Assembly (NCBI GenBank): GCA_964194555.1
Contig: CAXMMT010000038.1
Location: forward strand, 1-48,328
Length of the DNA: 48,328 bases
Direction of reading: 5' to 3'
Source of the DNA: SZUA-217 sp964194555
GTDB taxonomy: Bacteria > Actinomycetota > Acidimicrobiia > Spongiisociales > ZC4RG35
The notes beneath the pieces were generated by a model, which was given only the letters and a program-made list of their open reading frames with translations, did no database searches and was not told where the DNA came from. The position numbers were made by a program, and so were the translations under genes. This document shows positions 7,678 through 15,851 of this stretch, in pieces (position 1 is the stretch's first letter; each line of letters begins with the position of its first letter).

Positions 7678-7979
7678 GCCATCGCCTTTCGCTTCATCGT
7701 GGAACGTTCCCGCCGATCGATCCGAGCATAAACCCGCCACTATGAGGGTGCCGAAAGAATGTCGCCGACCTGTCGATCCCCCGAGCCGGGCCCAGGCCCG
7801 ATTCGTCTTCCAAAGGTCATAACGACACTGGCCATTCTGCATCGAGTCTGGGCGGGATGGACAGCGATCCTCATCGGCACTCTGATTCCGGTTGCCGTCG
7901 GACTGACTCGAATCGGGTTTCCCCAACTCGGCCTGAGAGTGCCCTTCACGGTTGGCGGCTCATTGATCGTCGAGCGCTT
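7678..7979. other. Intergenic stretch; one weak plus-strand ORF
   Basis: Between two minus-strand genes lies about 300 bases. A plus-strand open frame from 7759 to 7983 encodes 74 residues with one hydrophobic segment ('VWAGWTAILIGTLIPVAVGL'). It has no convincing ribosome site or family resemblance and overlaps the lipoprotein stop by 4 bases. It could be a small membrane protein or noise. The region should also contain the isochorismatase promoter. Confidence 0.25.
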
Positions 7980-8795
7980 CTAGCCGGTCGGGGCAAACAA
8001 CCGGATTTCGATGGCGCCGGTGTTGCCACCGGTCGAGTTGACGATGTCGAAACGGAAGAACTGACCGGTCGTCGCCAGCTCGGTGAACATCGGGTCGGAG
8101 AGATTGCCGGCTGAAAATGGTCCCAGGACATCTCCCGAATCGACCGTCACCGTGTACTCGGTGGTCGTTGCCGTCCCGTCTGCCATGGAGCGGGTCAGAA
8201 ATTCGACTCCGGCGATCTCCTTTTCCGAGCCGAGGTCGATGACGATGAATGCGTTGTCGCCATCACCTGCGGTGGCCCATTCTGTGGTCGTATCATCATC
8301 GATGGCATTTGGCCCTGCCCATGCGTCGGAGAACTCCGAGCTTGTCTCCACCACGGTTCCTGTCAGCGACAGATTGTCGCCGCGGGTCATGTCCTCGTCT
8401 CCTCCCTCGGGGGCGTCGGACTCAGGGATGGTGAAGGTCGCCAACTCACTCTCATACAAGGTCCCGTCGGCGGTGGAGCCTTGCACTTTGTAGAAGTACG
8501 TAACACCGGGCTCTGCTCCCGGGAGAAATACGTCGTGCTCGATGATGCCGGTGCCATTCATGGCCAGCGAGTTGTTGAAGTTTCCCAGCGATTCCGTTTC
8601 GCCCCAGACTATGGCGCAGATCATCGGCTCAGTCGTATCCATCCGAAAGATGGCGCGGCTCGGGTTGGTCGGGTCCGCCTCGAAAACGAAGTCGGTGGCC
8701 TGGACCTCGCTGAATGGGCGGACTTCGTCACTCGAGCCACCGCATGCGGCTACGAGGAGACCGAGACCAAGAGCCAGGAAGACGAGTCGTCTCAT
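7980..8795 (-). CDS. Secreted lipoprotein with a discoidin (F5/8 type C)-like domain
   Basis: The 271-residue protein starts with a lipoprotein signal peptide ('MRRLVFLALGLGLLVAACGG'); the lipobox LVAAC predicts lipidation at Cys18. A first domain (~30-125) looks like an Ig/fibronectin-like beta sandwich ('GVTYFYKVQG'). The second (~150-268) has the discoidin pattern: 'DAWAGPNAIDDDTTTEWAT' and 'AFIVIDLGSEKEIAGVEF'. Such domains bind glycans or lipids on surfaces. It overlaps the start of the rhodanese gene by 4 bases (8792-8795), so it is the last gene of that operon. Confidence 0.85.
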   Translation of the reverse strand: MRRLVFLALGLGLLVAACGGSSDEVRPFSEVQATDFVFEADPTNPSRAIFRMDTTEPMICAIVWGETESLGNFNNSLAMNGTGIIEHDVFLPGAEPGVTYFYKVQGSTADGTLYESELATFTIPESDAPEGGDEDMTRGDNLSLTGTVVETSSEFSDAWAGPNAIDDDTTTEWATAGDGDNAFIVIDLGSEKEIAGVEFLTRSMADGTATTTEYTVTVDSGDVLGPFSAGNLSDPMFTELATTGQFFRFDIVNSTGGNTGAIEIRLFAPTG

Positions 8796-9193
8796 GCCGC
8801 GGTGCCTTTCTGTCCCGCTGTCGCTGCAGCGACCTGACCGCCATTAGACGCCCAGCTTCGAATTCCCCCCTTGATGTCGCGGACTTGAGTGATGTCGTTC
8901 TTTGTCAGCGAACGCACAGCGCTGCGACTACGAGTACCGGTGGCGCAATAGAGGAGATATCCGTTGTCGGAATCGATCGCCTCGATATTCGACTGGAAAT
9001 GGGTATCGAGGGGAATGTGGATGTTCCCGGGAATTTGCTCGGATTCACGCTCGGTGGCAGATCGGATGTCGATCAGAACGGGCGCGTTGTCTGAATCCAT
9101 GAGGCGCATGGCTTCGCCGGCCGAGACTGAAGTTGACCCACCGGTGTTCGGTTTCAGGTCGTAGACGGCAGCACCCAGGAGGGCGGCAGCCAC
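8792..9193 (-). CDS. Rhodanese-like sulfurtransferase, membrane-anchored
   Basis: The 133-residue protein has a single rhodanese domain with the active-site loop 'LLYCATGTRSRSAVR' (Cys83) and 'VLIDIRSATERE' as the substrate-side strand. It transfers sulfane sulfur to thiols. The GTG start at 9193 cuts into a hydrophobic helix: codons upstream in the same frame continue 'LLAAALTGVIGLASGTWWLL' into the thioredoxin gene with no ATG, GTG or TTG in a good place. The true start may therefore be further upstream or atypical. The next gene overlaps by 4 bases. Confidence 0.85.
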   Translation of the reverse strand: MAAALLGAAVYDLKPNTGGSTSVSAGEAMRLMDSDNAPVLIDIRSATERESEQIPGNIHIPLDTHFQSNIEAIDSDNGYLLYCATGTRSRSAVRSLTKNDITQVRDIKGGIRSWASNGGQVAAATAGQKGTAA

Positions 9194-9237
9194 TCCCAGC
9201 AGCCACCAGGTACCAGAGGCGAGTCCAATAACACCGG

Positions 9238-9615
9238 TTAGGGCCGCGGCGAGAAGTCGGATGCGACGCTCCCCACTTGAAATCCGCTGAGATGTCTTGG
9301 CTGCCCATCCTCGGCGGTGCCGAACAGTCTTCGGATGTCCGATTCGGCACTCGACCCGACGTGTCGGCTCACCTCTTCGCCGTTCGACAGTGCGATCAGG
9401 GTTGGCGTGGCCTTTGCCTTGAGGTCCCGGGCGATATCAGGTTGAGCGGCGGCGTCGATCTCGATCACACCGACTTTCCCCTCGTACTCATCGGCAAGGG
9501 TGCCGACGTGGGGTCTCACCGCTCTGCAGGCGTGACAGCCGGGGGATGTGATGAAAACGACAGAAGGAGACGTTGGTCGTCTCCATTCCGTCGTCTTGTT
9601 GTCAGTGGTTTTCAT
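9238..9615 (-). CDS. Thioredoxin-like protein
   Basis: The 125-residue protein has a thioredoxin fold with active site 'SPGCHAC' (Cys27, Cys30) and the cis-Pro loop 'KATPTLIAL'. CHAC is not the classical WCGPC, so redox potential and partner may differ. There is no signal peptide, so it should act in the cytosol. Its start abuts the stop of the DUF2892 gene with no gap, and the membrane-anchored rhodanese gene follows. Together these look like a sulfur or thiol handling operon. Confidence 0.88.
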   Translation of the reverse strand: MKTTDNKTTEWRRPTSPSVVFITSPGCHACRAVRPHVGTLADEYEGKVGVIEIDAAAQPDIARDLKAKATPTLIALSNGEEVSRHVGSSAESDIRRLFGTAEDGQPRHLSGFQVGSVASDFSPRP

Positions 9616-9819
9616 TCAGGAAACGGCGTCTGCGTTCTTGGTTCCCGTGCGGAAGATGGCGTAGATCGGGCAGAAACCGACGGCGGCAGTCCCTACGAGG
9701 ATGACACCGACTGCGATGGTGGCGATTGCTCCGGCACCGGAAAGCGTGAAGGTCCCAAGAGCCAGAAGGCCACCGCCGACGACTACTCGTGTGATCCTGT
9801 CCCAGTTCGACTCGTTCAT
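9616..9819 (-). CDS. DUF2892 (YgaP-type) membrane protein
   Basis: The 67-residue protein has two membrane helices (~10-27 and ~29-48) and the family signature 'VGFCPIYAIF' near the C-terminal end. In E. coli YgaP this module is fused to a rhodanese; here the two are separate genes in one operon, with the thioredoxin gene between them. That split supports joint function in membrane-linked sulfur transfer. It is divergent from the sigma factor gene with 63 bases between. Confidence 0.85.
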   Translation of the reverse strand: MNESNWDRITRVVVGGGLLALGTFTLSGAGAIATIAVGVILVGTAAVGFCPIYAIFRTGTKNADAVS

Positions 9820-9882
9820 TGTTCTCTACTTCTGTTGTGAGGGTGTACACCGGGTACGACGCAGTAATCTCAAATCGGTCAC

Positions 9883-10395
9883 ATGACTTCTGCGACTGTT
9901 TCCACGATCCAGCTTTTCGAGAGGTACGCCGACGGGATCTACACCCTCGGTGTTCGGATGTTGCGGGACCGTCATCTCGCCGAGGACCTGGTTCAGGACA
10001 CTTTCCTGAAGATCCTCAGGGGGTCCGCGCCATACACGGGCGACGGTTCGCTGGCCGGGTGGGTGTACCGGATCGGCTACAACGGGGCGTTGGACATGAT
10101 CCGTCGGCGTCGGGAAACCCCGCATGACGCCACCACACCCGAGACCTGGACCGTGGCCAAGGAGGTCGGTGCGGAGTCCGCGGTCATGGCCATGGCACTG
10201 GCCGAGGCGTTGGACGCGGCCATCCAGGAATTGCCCGAGACGCTCCGGGCAGCTTTCGTGCTCAGAGATGTGGAGGAACTCTCCACGTCTGAAGTCGCCC
10301 AGGTGCTGGGGATGGGTGAGTCGGCTGTGAAGATGCGGCTGGCGCGAGCACGTGAGCAGATGCGAGTCTCGTTGGGAGATCGACTATGGAACTGA
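9883..10395 (+). CDS. ECF-type RNA polymerase sigma factor
   Basis: The 170-residue protein has sigma-70 region 2 ('LAEDLVQDTFLKILRG', 'GWVYRIGYNGALDMIRRRR') and region 4 ('LPETLRAAFVLRDVEEL', then 'TSEVAQVLGMGESAVKMRLA'). Regions 1 and 3 are missing, as in ECF factors. The anti-sigma gene overlaps its 3' end by 10 bases. The start has almost no ribosome site, so it may be translated from a leaderless mRNA. The neighbouring divergent thiol/rhodanese operon is a likely target, which would make this a redox- or sulfur-stress regulator; that link is inferred from position. Confidence 0.92.
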   Translation: MTSATVSTIQLFERYADGIYTLGVRMLRDRHLAEDLVQDTFLKILRGSAPYTGDGSLAGWVYRIGYNGALDMIRRRRETPHDATTPETWTVAKEVGAESAVMAMALAEALDAAIQELPETLRAAFVLRDVEELSTSEVAQVLGMGESAVKMRLARAREQMRVSLGDRLWN

Positions 10396-10625
10396 CATGT
10401 GAGAGCCTCGAAGCATTCCTTCCCGAGATGATCGATGGTCGACTCGGCAAGGAAGAGGAGATGGGAGCGGCCACACACCTGGCCACCTGCGAGAGTTGCC
10501 GGCTGATCGTCGATGAGACCAACCAGGTACGAGTTGCGGCACGGGAACATGGGCGTATCGAGATGCCCGCCGATGTGCGTGCCCGCATCCGTGGATCTCT
10601 CGAAGAGGAACAGGCCTCGGGCTAG
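10386..10625 (+). CDS. Zinc-binding (ZAS/zf-HC2) anti-sigma factor
   Basis: The 79-residue protein carries the zinc anti-sigma motif H-x3-C-x2-C in 'ATHLATCESCR' and an N-terminal Cys ('LTCESLEAFLPE'). It has no membrane helix, so it is a soluble anti-sigma factor like RsrA. Soluble zf-HC2 factors release their sigma when the zinc cysteines are oxidised. Overlap with the sigma gene implies coupled translation and 1:1 supply. Confidence 0.88.
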   Translation: MELTCESLEAFLPEMIDGRLGKEEEMGAATHLATCESCRLIVDETNQVRVAAREHGRIEMPADVRARIRGSLEEEQASG

Positions 10626-10627
10626 AG

Positions 10628-11794
10628 GTGGTCTCCTTTGACTCTCTGACTCGCACTGGAGAGCCGCGTGCCGTAGACCCTCGGCTGATCAACCGTCTCT
10701 TCGGGACATCGGAGGGAATCCTTCCGTTGTGGCTCGCAGAACCCTATATCCCCCTTTCGCCCCATGTCGTCGATGCGCTGAAGGAGAGAGCGTCGGAAGG
10801 CTGGTACGGCTACGAGACACGTTCTCGTGATGTGCTGAACGCCTTCTGGGATTGGATGGAGAGACGTCATGGCTGGGATGGGTCGAAACTCATCGCGTCG
10901 GTCAGTCCGAGCATCGGCACTTCGATAGGTGTTCTAATCGACTTGCTCACCGAAGAGGGTGACGGCGTGATTCTGCAGCCTCCGGTGTTCACCGACTTCA
11001 AGCCTCTGATCAGGCGCGCCGGGCGCGAGCCCATCCGAAACTCTCTCCAGCTCGACGATGGCCACTACACAATGGACCTGGAGGACCTGACAGCCAAGGT
11101 ATCGAAGTTCGAGAACAAAGTGCTGATTCTCTGCAACCCGCATAACCCAGTTGGGAGAGTGTGGGCCGCGGAGGAGCTCAAAGCCGTGGCGGAGATCTGT
11201 AGCGCCGAGGGCGTGACGGTCATCTCCGACGAGATCCACTCCGATCTTTCTCTCCCTCCGAATCGCTTTGTGCCATTTGCCACCGCGGCAGAGGCATCAG
11301 GTGTCCGCTGGGCCGCGACACACGGCCCGATCAAGACGTTTGGGCTTGCCGGGGTCGCAGACACGCTTGTCATCACCGATGACGAAGAGCTGTCAGCAGG
11401 TTTCAGGTCTATGACGGAACGTCTTCACTTGACGCGTGACAACGTGTTCGCTCTCGCGGCCTCGAGAGCCGGCTACCTGGCCGGTGATGAATGGGTCGAC
11501 GGACTATTGGCACTTGTGGCCGACAATGTCGAAACCCTCGAGCAAGGACTGCCCGACGGAATAGATCTCATAAACCCCGAAGGCACATATCTTGCCTGGC
11601 TGGACTTCGGGCCACTCGAAATGGATGTACCCGAGTTGACGAAGTGGCTTGTTGGGGAGGCGCGTCTCGCCCTGAGTCAGGGGCACTGGTTCGGGAGGGA
11701 AGGCGCCGGGTTCGCCCGAATGACGATCGCGGCCGACCGGGTCATTATTGACGAGGCAGTTGGGCGTTTGCGGACTGCCGTGGCGAAGAGGTAG
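10628..11794 (+). CDS. MalY/PatB-type PLP-dependent C-S lyase or aminotransferase
   Basis: The 388-residue fold type I PLP enzyme has the Schiff-base lysine in 'GPIKTFGLAG' (Lys236), 'LILCNPHNPVGRVW' (Asn170) and 'VISDEIHSDL' (Asp201). These match the MalY/PatB subfamily, which cleaves cystathionine and other cysteine conjugates. The usual N-terminal 'WVADMDF' is altered to 'LPLWLAEPYIP', so substrate use may differ. GTG 10628 follows the anti-sigma stop by 2 bases, and the fusion enzyme gene begins 9 bases after its end. Four genes from 9883 to 14140 may thus form one transcript. Confidence 0.88.
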   Translation: MVSFDSLTRTGEPRAVDPRLINRLFGTSEGILPLWLAEPYIPLSPHVVDALKERASEGWYGYETRSRDVLNAFWDWMERRHGWDGSKLIASVSPSIGTSIGVLIDLLTEEGDGVILQPPVFTDFKPLIRRAGREPIRNSLQLDDGHYTMDLEDLTAKVSKFENKVLILCNPHNPVGRVWAAEELKAVAEICSAEGVTVISDEIHSDLSLPPNRFVPFATAAEASGVRWAATHGPIKTFGLAGVADTLVITDDEELSAGFRSMTERLHLTRDNVFALAASRAGYLAGDEWVDGLLALVADNVETLEQGLPDGIDLINPEGTYLAWLDFGPLEMDVPELTKWLVGEARLALSQGHWFGREGAGFARMTIAADRVIIDEAVGRLRTAVAKR

Positions 11795-11803
11795 CTGCCG
11801 GCG

Positions 11804-14140
11804 ATGCCAGGTTGCGCTAGCGGTGCCGAGATGAGGTTTCTCAGGCGTGTCACTCCGGACCTTCCCCTGGAGAGCGTCGCGGATGTGGTTGCCGAGGAGT
11901 ACGGGCTCAACGGTGATTTGACACTCTTCGAGAGTGAGCGGGACCAGAACGTGCGCGTCGTAACCGCTGACGGTTCGTATCTCTTCAAAGTCTTCAACGT
12001 AGACGAAGACCAAGCGGCAATCGACTTACAGATCAAAGGGCTGCGACATGTCCAGCGGGTCGACCCTGCTGTTCCGGTGCCTCGCGTCCTTCCCACCGTC
12101 AACGGAGCGGCCACCGGTAGGGTCGTGAGGCCGGATGGCACCAGCCACACCGTGTGTCTCCTGTCATTTCTGGATGGTGTTGTCGCAGGCACCCGACCCG
12201 AATTCGATACGCCGGCCTTCCGGCGAAACACGGGGGCGATGTTGGCTCGTCTCGACAAGGCCCTCCGTGGCTTTTTTCATCCTGCTGCCCGTCAGGATCA
12301 CCCGTGGGACATGTCTCGCCTGCCCCGTCTGTTGGAGTACACCCGGTACATCGAGAACGACTCAGCTCGCCGCAGCGTGGTTTCGATACTGTGCCAGATT
12401 CGTGATCACACCCTTCCGGCGTGTGCCTCACTGCGTCACCAGGTAATCCATCAGGACGGGCACTCATGGAATCTTGTCGTTGATCCCGAGGATCCGGCCG
12501 AGATCTCGGGGATCATCGATTTCGGGGACATGGTTCACGGTCCGCTGATAAACGAGCTAGCGGTTGCCGCCTATCTCTCAGGACGCGCTGATCCGTCTCC
12601 GGAGACCTTGGTCGATATCGCGGCTGGTTACGACTCTGTGATGCCTCTGGAGAGGGGCGAGGTTGATGTGCTGTTCGACCTCGTGCTCGGACGGATGGCG
12701 ATGAACTTGATCATCTCCGAAGCTCGTGCCGCGCTGTTTTCCGACGAGCCCTCTGACGAATCGCATCCGGAGGCGCTGTGGGAGAGAATTGAGGGCGCTC
12801 TCGAGGTGGCATCGGATGTCGGGAGCTCAGTTCGGAGAACTCTGGGGTTTCCGTCACCGGCCCACGGTGTATCCACGTCCGAACTGCGTGCACTTCGCAT
12901 TGCTTCGCTGGGTAGCCATTCACCTCACTTCTACGCGGAGCCCCTTCACGTAACCGCCGCCGAGGGGATGTGGATACATGGTGCTGACGGAAGGAAGTAT
13001 CTCGACTTCTACAACAACGTGCCAACCGTCGGACACACCAACCCACACGTTGTCAACGCTATTTCTCGACAGCAAGCAGCCCTGAACACCAACACCCGCT
13101 ATCTCTATTCGACAGTGGTCGAGTATGCACAACGGCTCACTGCCACTCTCGAACACGGCCTTGATGTGTGCTTGTTCGTCAACTCCGGCAGCGAGGCCAA
13201 CGACGTAGCAAGTCAGATCGTGAAGCACCGCGCGGGGGCCGATGGTCTGCTTGTGATGGCCGGCTCATACCACGGGATGACCGAAGCCGTTTTGGACACT
13301 TCGGATGGGGAGGCCATATCCCGACCGACGAACGTCGCAGCTATCACCGCTCCCGATGACTTCCGTCAGGACCCGGTTACCCCTGCCCGTGCTGCCGCCG
13401 AAGCCGAGAGCGCCATAGGCCGGATCAAGGAGGGTGGGCACGAGTTGGCAGGTTTCTTCATCGACCCGGCTATGACTTCGAGCGGAATCCCGAATGTTCC
13501 TCCGGGGTTCATCGACGCCATCGCCGGGGTGATCCGAGCCCATGGCGGTCTCGTGGTCTCGGATGAGGTCCAAGCGGGGTTTGGTCGGACCGGCGTGATG
13601 TGGGGCCATGAGCGGGAGGGTTTCGTCCCCGACATCGTGACCATCGGGAAACCTGTGGGCAACGGGCAGCCGCTTGGTGTGGTGGTCACCAGGCGAGAGA
13701 TTCTCGACGCTTTCATGGAGCAGACGGAACTGTTCAGCACTTTCGGTGGCAACCCCGTTTCGTGTGCCGCAGGCTTGGCTGTGCTGGATGTGATCGAGAG
13801 CGAGGGGCTTGTCGCCAACTCGGCGTCTGTCGGCCGATATCTCAAAGATTCGCTCATCCAGTTGGCGCAAACTCAGCGTCTCATCGGTGATGTGCGCGGT
13901 AGCGGACTGCTGGTTGGTCTCGAACTGGTCAGCGATCGGGACGAGAAGATCCCGGCCGCCGGCGAAACTGCCCTGCTGGTCGAACTGATGAGAGAAGCAG
14001 GCGTCTTGGTGGGCACCGCAGGCAGAGAGCGCAGTGCTCTCAAGCTGCGGCCGCCACTAGTCGTCCGCCCTCAACACGTCGACATCTTCATCGAGGCCCT
14101 TGACGCCTCGTTGCACGAAATCGATCGTCGGGGTGCTTGA
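11804..14140 (+). CDS. Kinase (APH fold) - class III aminotransferase fusion
   Basis: The 778-residue protein has two enzymes in one chain. Residues ~10-330 form an aminoglycoside-phosphotransferase/choline-kinase-like domain: the catalytic loop 'HQDGHSWNLV' matches HxDxxxxN and the metal motif is 'IIDFGDM'. Residues ~360-775 form a class III aminotransferase: 'FVNSGSEANDVA', 'VSDEVQAGFGRTG' and the PLP lysine in 'IGKPVGNGQPLG' (around residue 615). The pairing resembles hydroxylysine kinase plus phospholyase, in which the kinase product is the substrate of the PLP enzyme; that chemistry is an inference. An alternative start is ATG 11831. It is preceded by another PLP enzyme. Confidence 0.88.
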   Translation: MPGCASGAEMRFLRRVTPDLPLESVADVVAEEYGLNGDLTLFESERDQNVRVVTADGSYLFKVFNVDEDQAAIDLQIKGLRHVQRVDPAVPVPRVLPTVNGAATGRVVRPDGTSHTVCLLSFLDGVVAGTRPEFDTPAFRRNTGAMLARLDKALRGFFHPAARQDHPWDMSRLPRLLEYTRYIENDSARRSVVSILCQIRDHTLPACASLRHQVIHQDGHSWNLVVDPEDPAEISGIIDFGDMVHGPLINELAVAAYLSGRADPSPETLVDIAAGYDSVMPLERGEVDVLFDLVLGRMAMNLIISEARAALFSDEPSDESHPEALWERIEGALEVASDVGSSVRRTLGFPSPAHGVSTSELRALRIASLGSHSPHFYAEPLHVTAAEGMWIHGADGRKYLDFYNNVPTVGHTNPHVVNAISRQQAALNTNTRYLYSTVVEYAQRLTATLEHGLDVCLFVNSGSEANDVASQIVKHRAGADGLLVMAGSYHGMTEAVLDTSDGEAISRPTNVAAITAPDDFRQDPVTPARAAAEAESAIGRIKEGGHELAGFFIDPAMTSSGIPNVPPGFIDAIAGVIRAHGGLVVSDEVQAGFGRTGVMWGHEREGFVPDIVTIGKPVGNGQPLGVVVTRREILDAFMEQTELFSTFGGNPVSCAAGLAVLDVIESEGLVANSASVGRYLKDSLIQLAQTQRLIGDVRGSGLLVGLELVSDRDEKIPAAGETALLVELMREAGVLVGTAGRERSALKLRPPLVVRPQHVDIFIEALDASLHEIDRRGA

Positions 14141-14155
14141 TTCCCATGTGGCCAG

Positions 14156-14170
14156 CTAGTGGACCACTAG
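14156..14170. other. 15-bp palindrome CTAGTGG-A-CCACTAG
   Basis: A perfect palindrome with a central A lies between the stops of two convergent genes (14140 and 14197). The tiny loop makes a terminator hairpin unlikely. It may be a protein-binding site. Confidence 0.35.
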
Positions 14171-14196
14171 AACTGCCATGGAGAATCCGGAGCTCT

Positions 14197-14574
14197 TTAA
14201 CTGAGCCGGCTGAACCCGGCGACGGCCTGATTGAATCGCACGGGTGCTCCCATGCTCATCTGGTTGACCAGATCGATCACTGCTTGGCTGGGCTTTCCAT
14301 AGAATTCGATTTTGGTTGTTCCTTCGAGAAACTCGTATGCGTCTCTTATCTTTTCCCCTGCGACTTGGATATGAAACAACAGGGAGTCCTCATCCGGATG
14401 GATCTGAATGACGGTCATTTCGGCGGCTTCGTCATCGACGTTGACCTCGAAGTGGTTGATACGTGGATGGTTTGCTTTGAGGAAATCCGCAAGGTCACGG
14501 GAGGCTGACTTTGCTGTCTCGAGCATTCCAGGTTTGATGGCGTGGGTCCCAACGAATATCAGCGGTTCGGCCAT
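14197..14574 (-). CDS. Small conserved protein, possible ABM-like alpha/beta barrel
   Basis: The ~125-residue protein has alternating strands and helices: 'LIFVGTHAIKPGMLETAKSA', 'HFEVNVDDEAAEMTVIQIHP' and 'SLLFHIQVAGEKIRDAYEF'. The layout resembles dimeric ferredoxin-like (antibiotic-biosynthesis-monooxygenase or EthD-type) proteins. No catalytic residues can be named. The ATG at 14574 is used because an operator-like palindrome (14600-14614) lies 26 bases upstream. It is probably controlled by the TetR regulator upstream. Confidence 0.7.
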   Translation of the reverse strand: MAEPLIFVGTHAIKPGMLETAKSASRDLADFLKANHPRINHFEVNVDDEAAEMTVIQIHPDEDSLLFHIQVAGEKIRDAYEFLEGTTKIEFYGKPSQAVIDLVNQMSMGAPVRFNQAVAGFSRLS

Positions 14575-14599
14575 GATAGGCACACCCTTTCTCGTTACC

Positions 14600-14614
14600 T
14601 TGACACAATGTCAA
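14600..14614. promoter_or_regulatory. TetR operator candidate TTGAC-ACAAT-GTCAA
   Basis: A perfect inverted repeat upstream of the 14197 gene. The same arms with the same 5-base spacing recur at the TetR start (15265-15279). Two identical dyads around one TetR gene strongly suggest its binding site. Confidence 0.7.
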
Positions 14615-14641
14615 TCATAATAAGAACCCGGCATCGCTCGG

Positions 14642-15271
14642 TCAAACGATTTCCGAATGATGACCTTCTAGTGGAACTGTCAGCATTGAGAGTTCAAGAA
14701 GCTTCCAGATTCGTTCCTTGTATTGATCTTCCGTCCAACCGATTTCTCTGGTGAGTTCCCTCCAAGGTCCGGGCATTGTGACCGTATACACAAGGTCTGC
14801 AGCTTCGGCGGGGGTCCAGTCGTTGGCAAGTCGTCCCTCGCCAGCGATTCGTTCGGTTACCCCGAGTAGGAGAGCTTGTCGTCGATTCATTCGGTTCCTC
14901 CACCCCGCGGCTAGTGCTTTATCGTCATATTGGCCTGCTTCTAATACCTGAGTCATCCGATCGATCTTTCCGGTGTACCAGCTCATCGTTTCGATCCACC
15001 GTCGCAACGTTTCAACACCGGTAGGAGCCCCGAATACATATGAGCGAAGCTTCTCCGAGCCGAGGCTGACATCTACATAATCGACTAGAGCGACGAAAAG
15101 GCCCGATCGATCGCCGAAATGCAGATAGATCGTCTGGCGCGAGACACCGGCCTTCTCGGCAATCTCAGCCAGGGTCGGTTCTGAACCCTTCTCCTCTAGA
15201 AGGTCCCAAGCCTCCGCGAGGATGCGCTGTCGAGTATCGATGTCTCCATAATGCGAAGAACTACTTGACAC
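14642..15271 (-). CDS. TetR/AcrR-family transcriptional regulator
   Basis: The 209-residue protein has the TetR HTH at residues ~12-58: 'RQRILAEAWDLLEEKG', 'LAEIAEKAGVSRQTIYLHFG'. The rest is a helical ligand-binding domain. The GTG start at 15271 lies inside the palindrome 15265-15279, and no later start fits before the HTH, so bound repressor would cover its own start codon. It is flanked by the small ABM-like gene and a divergent SRPBCC gene, which are its likely targets. The ligand is unknown. Confidence 0.9.
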   Translation of the reverse strand: MSSSSSHYGDIDTRQRILAEAWDLLEEKGSEPTLAEIAEKAGVSRQTIYLHFGDRSGLFVALVDYVDVSLGSEKLRSYVFGAPTGVETLRRWIETMSWYTGKIDRMTQVLEAGQYDDKALAAGWRNRMNRRQALLLGVTERIAGEGRLANDWTPAEAADLVYTVTMPGPWRELTREIGWTEDQYKERIWKLLELSMLTVPLEGHHSEIV

Positions 15272-15279
15272 GGGGTCAA
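15265..15279. promoter_or_regulatory. TetR operator candidate TTGAC-ACGGG-GTCAA at the TetR start codon
   Basis: A perfect dyad with the same arms and spacing as 14600-14614. It overlaps the TetR start codon, which suits autorepression. The centre lies 33 bp from the imperfect copy at 15298-15312, close to three helical turns. Confidence 0.7.
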
Positions 15280-15297
15280 TCTATCATGCATGATGAC

Positions 15298-15312
15298 TTG
15301 ACACTGCGTAAA
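15298..15312. promoter_or_regulatory. Imperfect TetR operator copy TTGAC-ACTGC-GTAAA
   Basis: One arm is identical and the other differs at one base from the two perfect copies. It lies 35 bases upstream of the SRPBCC gene, so that gene may share the regulator. Confidence 0.45.
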
Positions 15313-15346
15313 CCACCGATCCAGGAATCTCGCGCGAGGAGGACAG

Positions 15347-15790
15347 ATGATCACCGCAAGTCACACGGTTGACATAGACAGACCAGCCCACCAAGTCTTC
15401 GACTTTGTTGCTGACCAGCGGAACGAAGCCAAATGGCATACCGACGTTCTGGATGTTGAGCCGAAGGGCCCGATTCTGCTTGGGAGCACGGTTACCTGGC
15501 TGGTCAAATTCATGGGAGAGAACCATTACGTGAACGAAGTGACCGAGTTTGACGCTCCTCGCCTCATTCAACTCGCCGCGCGGGAGGGCCCACTAAAGCC
15601 GACACTGACCCACAGGTTCGTTTCGAGAAATGGGGCGACCCGTTACACCCGTTCTGTGAGCATCCCGGTCGAAGGCATGTTCCGTCTTGTCGCCCCGATC
15701 ATGAAAGCCACCGGTGCTGCACGCAGGCGAAACGCACACTTCGCAGAGAATCTCAAAACCCTCTTGGAGCAGTCCGCGATCATCAGGTAA
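15347..15790 (+). CDS. SRPBCC-family (START/Bet v1-like) protein
   Basis: The 147-residue protein opens with the common polyketide cyclase/dehydrase pattern 'VDIDRPAHQVFDFVADQRNE' and 'W..DVLDVEP'. It continues as a helix-grip fold that binds hydrophobic ligands. GAGGACAG precedes the ATG. Its promoter region holds the TetR dyads and it faces away from the tetR gene. Ligand or reaction unknown. Confidence 0.85.
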   Translation: MITASHTVDIDRPAHQVFDFVADQRNEAKWHTDVLDVEPKGPILLGSTVTWLVKFMGENHYVNEVTEFDAPRLIQLAAREGPLKPTLTHRFVSRNGATRYTRSVSIPVEGMFRLVAPIMKATGAARRRNAHFAENLKTLLEQSAIIR

Positions 15791-15851
15791 TGGATGGGTT
15801 ATCTTGGATGGTCATGAGGGAGGCCCGTTGGCTGCAAAGACCGTTCGAGGG

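Noticed and set aside
7759..7983. Plus-strand ORF with one hydrophobic segment
   Set aside because: No ribosome site, no family content and opposite to the local transcription direction; mentioned only as a weak possibility.
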